DNA of 64,000 nt from Polyodon spathula. Taxonomy: Eukaryota > Chordata > Actinopteri > Acipenseriformes > Polyodontidae. Below the pieces are notes generated by a model. That model was not told where the DNA came from. It ran no database searches and saw nothing but the letters and a program-made list of their open reading frames with translations. The stretch is from positions 50,603,489 to 50,667,488 of the forward strand of contig NC_054538.1 of the NCBI RefSeq assembly GCF_017654505.1, in the 5' to 3' direction. How positions within the stretch are numbered: position 1 is the first letter of the stretch; each line of letters starts with the position of its first letter. Below are positions 55,896-64,000 of the stretch, in pieces. Made by a program: the position numbers and the translations under genes.

Positions 55896-57005
55896 AAAGT
55901 ATAACCTGTGATATGACGTTTTATCTTTCTTGAAATACAACTGAGGAGTGGGGACTTTTATTAGAAGTGAGGATCAAATATTTGCACAGGGTACTACATT
56001 AAATTGGAGAACTATCTGAATTATTAAACAGTATTTGGTGCTGTGCGAGTACATCCACCATGTCAACTCAGATTACAGATGTTCACAAATAATGTAACGT
56101 GTGTTTCGTTACATGTGTGTTTCTCAAAATTATACATACACCATAAAACACCATCTTCCACTAAAAGCTTGTACATTTTCTATATCAACAGGTTTAGATA
56201 TCCCACGTAGACTTGATTATAATGTCAAAAACATTATTCTCTACATGAAGAAAAGTGCTTGTACCCACTTTCCCACTCAATTTATTGAAAAGGTTCAAAG
56301 TCACAGAGCAATTTATCATGAAAATAATTTTCAATAACTTTGTTAAAGTGAGTCTACATAAACACTTATTTGCTTACCCCACAGTATATGATGTCCACGA
56401 ACAACATTTTTAAAAGGAAATACATTTGGCAAGTAGTTATTTTAACTATGCATAGACATAAATTATACCGGCAAAATAATGTTTTTAAAATATTTATGTT
56501 AAAAAAACAAAATACAGCAGGCAATTTCCTGAAGATAAAATATTTATAATAAAAATTAAAAGGAAATATACATTACAATAAATGTCACCTTTTTGAACAA
56601 ACAAAAAAAAAAAAATACTGTCGGCAATACACCTGGATAAATATGACAACATATTTAAACAAAAATGACTGCACTGCAATACCGGTTTTCGTTTCTCCAA
56701 AAAATACAAATGGCGTCCTGTAATTTTGGAAGAATATCCACAGAGAACCTTGCCTTTTAGTTCTAAGATTCACGCATTCGTAGAAAGGCTCAGAAAGGCA
56801 AATGCTACCTTATTTCCCAGCTAACTAATTTCCTACGACACCGGTACTGTTTCGATACGACTCTGAACAGCTTAGGTGTGCACAGGTAAACCGACACCGT
56901 ATCAATACAGCAAAGTCAATATTCTGAAGCACATGCACGTCTTGCTTTACAGTTTAAATACTTTAAACAGCTTTACATTTTACAGTGAGCAGTACCTTTA
57001 TCATG
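55896..57005. other. intron, nothing recognised
   Basis: AT-rich; no terminal repeat or coding signal. The expected 3' Tc1 end is not present at 55896-56070. Confidence 0.5.
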
Positions 57006-57068
57006 CCCTTACAGAAATGTCCTATAGTGGTACTAAAAAGGTTTTGAGAGAAATCCTAAAGGATTTAG

Positions 57069-57108
<40 letters not shown>

Positions 57109-57273
57109 TCCTATAGTACTCAAAAGGGACTCCCCACAGTAGTACTATAGGACACTCTATAGGACTAAAAAGGTTTTAAAGAAATCCTATAGGATATTTT
57201 ATAAGACTTGACCAATTTACTATAGGACTTGACCTATTACTATAGGACTTTCTAAAGGTTATTTCCGTAAGGG
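57006..57273. mobile_element. MITE with 13-bp terminal inverted repeats
   Basis: The left end CCCTTACAGAAAT and right end ATTTCCGTAAGGG match at 12 of 13 positions as inverted repeats. The 268-bp interior is built from recurring cctatag/ctatagg words and a poly-A run at 57072-57104. No ORF. The superfamily is not certain (Harbinger, Kolobok or piggyBac-like ends are all conceivable). Confidence 0.75.
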
Positions 57274-58889
57274 TGGCTACACCAAAAATGCCAAAATAAG
57301 TGACAAAATTATCTCCACAAAATTAGTGATGATGACTGAGGTAAAGTGTATGAGGGAATATCAAAAAGCAAATAAAATTAAAAAAAAAACATGCACTCCC
57401 AAAGCTGTGATGCAAGCCACCTATCTTTGCAACCTTTTTAAAAAAAACGGCTAATTGTTTTTGCCTTTTTGTTCGACTCATCCTTTCACATTCTGCCCGT
57501 CTCTTCATAATGACTGAACACCAAAACAAAATACTGTACATGGACAGGACGGCAAAACATGCTGTAATACATAACAGCAGATCCATTTCTAACAGACGCG
57601 GTTGTCACGGAAACGAGTACTGTCGATTTAAACATATATGAATGTGGAGAGGTATATCGCAACTGTATCGGTATTGAAAAGTGGGTTAGGACAGGACAGA
57701 AAGTGGTGTCATACCGGTACATTCTATACTGAAACGAACTGTGCTAGTATTGTACCAATACAAGGTGAACAGGGCTTAAGTGTTGCACATTTATTTAAAA
57801 TCCAAAAAAAACTGGTAAGTACTGTTATAAGCTATTTATTTACAGATCTGCTTTGCTTGTTTTCTCTCACAAATTACAGTACCAGAACCACTGTTTTTAT
57901 TTTATTTTATTTTTTTTAAATGTGGGCAGTCCAGGGGGAAAAAAAAGATATTCAGAATAGTGCAAAATTATATTGTCCAGAAATGTCAGCAAATAACTGA
58001 GCGTGTATGTAATTTGGAATTTTATCGGATGCAGAGCTCCAGAAAAAAAGATGGTGGGAGGACGTGATATACTATACAGGGCATTGTGGTGATTGAAGTT
58101 CTGTGCTGGGAGATGACCTCATAATCAAAAGGAATAGAGAAAAAAATATACATGATAGAGTAAAAAAAAGAACCAAACCAAAAGACAACATTTACCCACA
58201 AGATGCTTTCAAAACAAGCCAAAATTTGGCTGGAAAACCAACAAACAATCTGGCAGCACTGATCAAGGGGGAGTAGCCTAAAAGTTGCATGCGGATGCAT
58301 GGATTATCTAGTAAACCTTACCTCAAGTTCAATGTACAAATAAAATATAATTAGTATAATCTGTTTTAGAAAAATCAATATTTTAATTGGCATACACCAC
58401 TGTATGTAAGGTTGGTGGTACCTGCAGCATATTTTACTTCAGCCTTGCATAAACAACATGCCACAATGTTTGATGCTATACAGCCGTCCTTGTTAGATTT
58501 GTTTTATTAGGAAATTATTCCACATGTGACTTTGCTTTGCAGAATTTAAGCAGCTCAAAATCTGTGTGCTTCTGCCATATTTTCTTTTGTGTTAACACTG
58601 CTTGCATTACGTGTTTTCGCAGGAAGTGATTCTCGCAAGACAATAGCCGACATTTTTCATTAGACGTTTCCCTGAATCAGTTTAACCAAAAATACCGGTA
58701 TTGTAGTTCAAATGCTGCTATGGCACTGCCTGATGAACATTGCAATACACCGGTATATAATGAACCCCTACAATATACATGGAATTAATTAAAAAGAAAG
58801 TACTACAGCATAAATAATTGCATAAATTATGTACAACACAATAATTCACAAAAATGATACAAAGTCATAAACAACAAGTACTTATATAT
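57274..58889. other. intron, nothing recognised
   Basis: No coding, terminal-repeat or tandem signal beyond short A/T runs. Confidence 0.5.
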
Positions 58890-59110
58890 AGGCTCCTCCT
58901 GTCAGGTCTGTCTTGAAAAGAAAAATGGCGACGAGATCTGTGCATGCAGTTTATTTGACACTAAAACCATCAGAGGCTCCCGTTCCATTCATAAGAAAGG
59001 CCTACCTCACGGCTTTTGACCAAAACCAAAAGCAACAAATTATCATGGAGACTGGGCACTGGGCAGAGATGCTTTTAAAAAGTCCTGCACCTGCTTAGGA
59101 ACAGTGTCAT
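58890..59110 (+). mobile_element. Deleted copy of the 44080-44573 element
   Basis: gacgagatctgtgcatgcag at about 58931 and tttgaccaaaaccaaaagca acaaattat at about 59017, with ctgggcagagatgctttt at about 59058, match the minus strand of 44500-44120. The intervening part is shorter here. The open frame MKRKMATRSVHAVYL across it is not a recognised protein. Confidence 0.6.
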
Positions 59111-59225
59111 TTGGAACAATCCGACTTGCCAAGCCATTATCAGTTATAGTTGAATGAATGCAAGATACAATCTAAATGAGATAAGTAAAACTAAATAAAT
59201 GTATGTATTACATATCAAACCTTAC

Positions 59226-59376
59226 CGATGCTTTGTGTTTTCTATTTTCATCACCACGTTCATATTCTGCATCATCAGAGTCTCCATCACTGTCCAGTGC
59301 AGGTAGCTCTGGGTCCAACGGAGGTTCATACAGCGCTGTGTTTAAAGGTAAGTAGCGTAACTCGTTGGGAGAGTAC
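59226..59376 (-). CDS. phf10: phf10 exon C: conserved acidic region after the SAY domain
   Basis: This 151-bp exon has one base completing a split codon (AG|G, Arg), then 50 codons. They begin [20 protein letters not shown], continue [15 protein letters not shown] and end [10 protein letters not shown]. This is the highly conserved PHF10 segment between the N-terminal SAY domain and the Ser-rich linker, expected in the nuclear PBAF complex. The acceptor is a T-rich tract ending tttacag at 59377. The donor is TCG|GTAAGG at 59225. The exon end is phase 0 and joins to exon B (DSSSGN...), reproducing the known order. The upstream exon (ending ...EYYK-R in vertebrate PHF10) was looked for between 59400 and 64000 and not found, so it lies beyond the window. 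Confidence 0.97.
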
Positions 59377-59893
59377 CTGTAAACAAAAAAAAAAAAAAAC
59401 ACAGGACATTCCTTTTTGTTCACGCCACACACAAATAGAGAATGTCTTATAAAAAGTATACAGACTCCAAACTATAAGTTGGTAGTTGCTTTCACTACAC
59501 CCAAATCACCCATTAAAACACATGTAGCTCCAAATGTATTCATTTTTTTTATTTACTTATTTATTTTATTTATTTACCAATTTAGCTGTAAGACCTGGGA
59601 ACATTCTTTGAACTGTTCTGAACCATCCACAAACTTAAGTTTTCTGAATTTATCTCTTGCACTTCTCCAGCAGTGAATTTCTATGGCAACCTGTAGCATC
59701 CCTTGACCCCACAGTGTCGTTGCTCTAAAGACACCACTTAAATAAAAAAAAATAAATAAACAATCATAGTCCTAGCACTATTTGTTTTGAGGTTGTGTAA
59801 TTTAATGGCCAACAGCATCCTTGGTTGTATAGTCAAAAGTGTGAAGTACAAAATCAAAGCAGTTACTTCAGCTGGTTGCTCGAAATTCTGCAC
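59377..59893. other. phf10 intron upstream of exon C
   Basis: Poly-A at 59384-59398 (antisense of the acceptor's T tract) and a TTTA-rich tract at 59547-59575. No further exon recognised. Confidence 0.5.
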
Positions 59894-60718
59894 CAGTGGT
59901 TCTCAAACTGTAGGCCCTGTACCCCTTTCCGAATCTACCGCATACTCCCATCTGAGATATGGTCATAACAAACCTATGAAAACATGATCTTTTCTAATTA
60001 CTAGATTCATCAATGTAATTAGATGCTGTTAAAAAATGAACAAAATAAAACACAATTACAAATGCACAGACTAAAATGCTACGTAAAATTATTTCAAAAT
60101 CCAGACTCCAATAAGTATGCCAAAACAAGTCCAAATTGAGTCCAAAAACAGGTTATGCTTCTGAAAAACAAAACTAAAGGTTCCAATTTAAAACAAAATC
60201 AAAAAGCAACTCAAAAGACATGTATTTCTTGAAAGAAGTGTGGAGAGAAAACAGATTTGTTTAAAGTTACAAATATAGGTTTTATTTTTTTTTAAATTAA
60301 ACTTGAATGTTATTGTTAAACACCTGAGCAAGGACAATCTGTGTGTCTTGTGCTGTATGGAATCTAACCTGAATAAGCTCATTGTTTTGAAGAGAATATT
60401 TCCAAAAGCTAATTTGTTGAAAGTAGAAAGGGGATATTTATATCAGCCAGTCAAAAATGCTGACATGTTTAGCGCAGTAGTCTGTTCTTGTTAATCAGGA
60501 GCTGCTACAGCCAAATCATAGCTGTTGGCATCTCTGTTGTGACCCCGGAACACACTCCCCGATGCGACCGTCACATCTCAACGTAGGAGGTTGCGTCGCA
60601 AAAAAATCTTTGCGTGTGGGCATCACACACTGCCCGACTGAAATCGCAGGAAGGGACGCAAAATTTGTGATTTTTTCCTGATGTTTGACCTGCCCTGGAT
60701 GCATAAAGTACAGCAGCA
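59894..60718 (+). mobile_element. Non-autonomous hAT-like repeat, copy 2
   Basis: It starts cagtggttctcaaactgtag and follows copy 1 (38474-39277) to gcataaagtacagcagca. An extra ~60 bp near the left end, and absence of the long (TTTA)n, distinguish it. A 67-codon minus-strand frame is open in both copies, but most differences between the copies change amino acids, so it is not evidence for a protein. Confidence 0.75.
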
Positions 60719-61778
60719 ATGAGGCAAATCAATGACAACAGGTGAAAACATAAGGCTATGACACGGCCCATATATACATTTCTTTAGCTCAAACAGCCAG
60801 CTGCCCAGCGTTTCGATATGTGTGCATACCTAAACTCAACAGTACTGTTGAGCGTTGACTCAACAAAAACACCACTATTGTCACAACACTTCCGGGTATT
60901 TAGGAACGCTTCGTTGCATTCCTAAATTAAATGGTTACATTTAAAATTAACGATTCTGCATATCGGCCTACAGCTTCTGAATCTAAAAAGAATACAAATT
61001 CTTAAATACAAATTTGTATTGAATATGTTGCATTACTCCGTTTATATATGTTGTAGTTACGTTGTCATATTTGCTGTGTTTTATTTGTTATACAATAATA
61101 CATAAATAAAATAAATAATGATAAATAGATGTGTGTACATGTGTGTGTATTACCGTTTTGACGGCAGACTCCCATTCATAATTTTTATGGGTGTCGCCAT
61201 ATTTCTGTTGAGCAGCTCACCAGCTCTGAAAGTCGGGGAGTTTGTTAAGTCAATGTTTATCCAACACTGTGTGTCACTAGCTCTCAATGGTGAGTTTAGG
61301 AACAATTTTGAGAGTTGTCGCTTCTCCGTGTTGAATTTAGGAACGCAGCCATGTTGTACATGGAGCATGAGTTTGAATCAAAACATTGAAGGTATATATT
61401 GATTTTTTGATGGCATGACAACGACTTATTATTGTTATATTCAAATCCATTATTTATTCTTACATGATGTAATGCTGTTCTATATATTGCGACATCATTT
61501 TTACTTCTACCTTTAAATATGTATTAATTCTAATTAACATTAGTTTATATAAACAGATACTTCAGTGGAAAGATTCCATGCATTCTAAATACAGTTGAGC
61601 TAGAGGGATATAATTCCTGATATATGCCCTTAGGATCTCTGTAACCACATCACAAAATCAAATCAAACTCCAAATCACTCCATCAGCTGTTAACAAAATG
61701 TAATTTTTAATACCTGCTCGATATCTGGAAATATTCAAATTCAATATTTATATTTTTCAAATTACCAAGGAAAATACA
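60719..61778. other. intron, nothing recognised
   Basis: No recognised element; short frames at 61118-61402 (+) and 61150-61368 (-) overlap each other and have no similarity. Confidence 0.45.
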
Positions 61779-61786
61779 TAATAATA

Positions 61787-61867
<81 letters not shown>
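61779..61867. repeat. (TAA)n microsatellite
   Basis: About 28 TAA units with a single CAA interruption near 61830. Confidence 0.97.
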
Positions 61868-61989
61868 TGTTATTACATGTAAAAAAAAACAGGAGTTTAT
61901 TTTCACAGAAGTGTCTTTAATAAAAATTTATGGAAATTATTGGCTTAAATTTTTTTTAAAAAAAAATCTTTCACAAACTTTTGTTCTCT

Positions 61990-62150
61990 GTTTTAAAAAC
62001 ACTCTTTTGTACACATTTTAGAGAAGATTGTTGTTATGGAGGACTATATTTATAGAAAGTTCATTTTAGAGTGCTTATGTGGCAGGATACGTGGGGAGGG
62101 GGGGGGGGAGGAGAACCTAAAAATTGTGCTGTAACATTGCAGTACATAAA
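61990..62150 (+). repeat. Second copy of the 3905-4010 repeat
   Basis: ggaggactatatttatagaa, gtgcttatgtggca and aattgtgctgtaacattg correspond in order to the copy near 3915. A G-run at 62097-62107 is inserted here. Confidence 0.55.
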
Positions 62151-62171
62151 CAATAAATAAGACCCTTCACA

Positions 62172-62260
62172 CCAGGCATTATACAACCATTTGGTTGTAA
62201 CAGCATCTCAACTTTGTCTCGGGCCCCATTACCCAAATGGTCCTATAATGCCTGGTAAAG
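62172..62260. repeat. Hairpin / short inverted repeat
   Basis: accaggcattatacaaccat ttgg at 62170-62193 pairs with ccaaatggtcctataatgcc tggt at 62234-62257, with one mismatch and a small bulge and a 40-nt loop. It may be a tiny MITE or hairpin transcript. Confidence 0.7.
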
Positions 62261-62282
62261 CTCTCTCTCCCTCTCCCATCAG

Positions 62283-62577
62283 TAAATACAGTATAATCGT
62301 AAATCTAGAAAAACTACTCACTTCTAAATCTTTTGTAGTCATTTTTGTATTACTTTAGTATAAATAAATGTTACTTTGGATTCATATGTTCTTTTTTTCT
62401 GACTATGTGAACAAAAAGACACACATTTGCCTGTTTTCCCATTGGAAATAGTGATATTTTGAAATATCACTGTCCTGGTCACAAAAGCAAAGTTTGTGGG
62501 GAATAATAGCCATTTTCTATACTTTTGAAGCATAAGCAATTAGGAAATAACACTTACTACCCAGGAACAAAAAAAAA
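62283..62577 (-). repeat. Inverted copy of the 33140-33640 element
   Basis: Read on the minus strand this matches 33140-33410: cctgggtagtaagtgttatt, aagtatagaaaatggctatt, gtgaccaggacagtgatatt. It lacks the second arm seen at 33420-33640. Confidence 0.85.
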
Positions 62578-64000
62578 AAAAATAATAATTGTTACACGGT
62601 GTAATAAGTAGGCTACCCTGCTGCAGTCGTGGGTTTGTGCTAGTTTTGTGTTTGAGACATCGGTCGTGTTCTTATATCAGATTTCCGCAGTTTTGCACAG
62701 AGCTGCACAGAACCTCGGAGGTGCGCTGCAGACGTCACTCAACATAGCGTATATTCTGAATAGCATAGCGCAGCTTTGAAATGTTACTGTGGTCGACTGC
62801 AACGATGGGACGATGCAAAGGTCACTAGCTACCTGCTAATCGTAATGCAAATAACCACTAAAACTACTGCTGCCACCTTGTTAGCGGAGGCGAATGACAA
62901 TTTATTATTATACAATGAAGCCGTGAACGGCCTTGTCCACGCTATATTAAATAAATAAATCAATTATTAAAAAAAACAAAACATAATGTACTATATCCGT
63001 GATAAGTGATGTTTAATTTTACAATAAAGCTAATGTTTATCTATTACATTAAACTGACTTGATAATCCAGACAAATATAGCATGCTGAAAACGCGTGCTA
63101 CGCTGAAGGTTTGGAGGAGGCGTTTCTCTAAAAGCTGCGTGTGACGTCAGAAAGACAGCCAAGAGCAGCCGGCGCAGCAAGCTGTGGGTAACAGAACGCA
63201 GCAACTGAAAGGTGTATTCTGTGTTGTCGACCGTTTCCTTCAAAACCATTATCAAAATACAGTATCGGTTCACAAAAAGACCTTCATCAGACACTTTGCT
63301 TTGGCTGCAAGTACCATCGCTTGATTTAGATGAAGCGTGTTTGCAGTTGAAAAAATGCGTTAACCGGTGTATAACCGAATTACGATAACTGCGGTCTAGA
63401 ATAAAAGAAATGGTTAAATACCGTTATGTACCTAAACCACGGTAAACTGAAAAACCGGAATACCGACCCATCCCTACCGCACACCAGTTTCTACTCAGAT
63501 AACATCCTCTAGCAGGCATAAGATGCAGGACAGGTTAAGTAAACTCCATATCGCATTGTGTACAGTGTTTTACCATTACTATAGTGGTTTTTATATGGGA
63601 TGTAAAGGAATATTAAATAAAACATAATATAATTTCTCAAATATTTCAACTCCCTTATGATGTGTTGCTAATGCTTGTGACTAGTTATATTACAGGCGCG
63701 GTTTTAAGATTATAGGTGATAATACAGTAGACACTATTTATTATCAAAATGTGTGAAAGAATCAAAACCTAACTGCAAAATCTTCTTAATGAAAATTAAC
63801 AAATAATGAAAAGTTTAAAAACTAAACAAACACCTTTAAAAGGTGGTTTTACAAATCAATTTAGAAGTGACAGCATCACGAGTAATGCATTCAGCCAGTC
63901 TTGGCGGCACAAGTATCTCCACAGGAATAGAATGCAGTTCTATTTTTTTCCCCACACGATGCCGATGACTAGAGTGAAACGGACCAATCAGAAGTAACAT
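62578..64000. other. intron; possible hAT-type end at 63350-63480
   Basis: On the minus strand tagggatgggtcggtattcc at about 63477 is similar to a common non-autonomous hAT terminus, followed by ggtatttaacc and cggttatacaccgg. Nothing else recognised; no phf10 exon found up to 64000. Confidence 0.4.

Larger units (their letters stand above)
31365..59225 (-). other. phf10: phf10 intron between exons C and B (~27.9 kb)
   Basis: Complete intron, donor G|GTAAGG at 59225 and acceptor AG at 31366-31365. Its content is listed as separate elements. Confidence 0.9.

Noticed and set aside
58913..59098. 61-codon plus-strand frame MKRKMATRSVHAVYL...
   Set aside because: It lies in a deleted copy of the repeat also at 44080-44573, where the corresponding frame is broken.
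62339..62539. Similar minus-strand frames at 33424-33621 and 62339-62539
   Set aside because: They lie inside copies of one dispersed inverted repeat and are explained by it.
59377..64000. A further upstream phf10 exon (end of SAY region, ...EYYK)
   Set aside because: Searched on the minus strand for the conserved VALIPGQFQEYYK-type coding and found nothing; it must be beyond 64000.
1..64000. Prokaryotic features such as operons or CRISPR arrays
   Set aside because: Spliced vertebrate exons, Tc1/hAT/DIRS/SINE relics and low coding density rule this out; no array of spaced direct repeats is present.

Overview
The window is vertebrate nuclear DNA, most likely from a ray-finned fish with large introns. 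A non-teleost such as a sturgeon-like lineage is possible, but I cannot fix the species. It is about 64 kb from inside one protein-coding gene on the minus strand, phf10 (BAF45a, the PHD-finger subunit of the PBAF chromatin-remodelling complex). Three consecutive coding exons are recognisable, each with correct phase and splice sites: 59226-59376, 31224-31364 and 996-1104. The two complete introns between them are about 27.9 kb and 30.1 kb. The 5' exons of the gene lie above position 64000, and the rest of the PHD fingers lies below position 1.

Everything else I can support is intronic, and nearly all of it is transposable-element debris on both strands. From left to right: a hAT N-terminal fragment (1-572), phf10 exon A, a LINE ORF1 scrap (2222-2450), a Harbinger transposase end (3250-3690), a 30-bp-unit minisatellite (4930-5415), a decayed Tc1 (5498-6115), and a 4.3-kb reverse-transcriptase element with a restriction-like endonuclease, flanked by ~423-bp direct repeats (6231-10545). 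Next come a hAT dimerisation-domain fragment (14254-14605), a pogo-like MITE (14767-15601), DIRS-type gag and RT fragments (16400-17960 and 24340-25308), a CORE-SINE (19021-19294), a ~4-kb nest with hAT-like ends (25309-29292) holding a truncated Tc1 and MITEs, and phf10 exon B.

The second big intron holds inverted-repeat elements (33140-33640, 34170-34236), paired copies of an ~800-bp hAT-ended repeat (38474 and 59894), a Crypton/DUF3504 fragment (40823-41038), a second CGBP1-like hAT (41962-42690), a split hAT transposase gene with a putative intron (46636-49970), and a 4.4-kb run of Tc1 elements (51486-55895). One of the Tc1 copies carries an apparently identical 353-bp internal duplication. 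The window ends with a MITE (57006-57273), phf10 exon C and further repeats.

None of the transposable-element genes looks intact: each shows stops, frameshifts, missing motifs or mutated catalytic residues. The only sequence that appears to be under coding constraint is the three phf10 exons. The least ordinary object is the RLE-type retroelement, whose terminal direct repeats each contain a tandem pair of predicted stem-loops.
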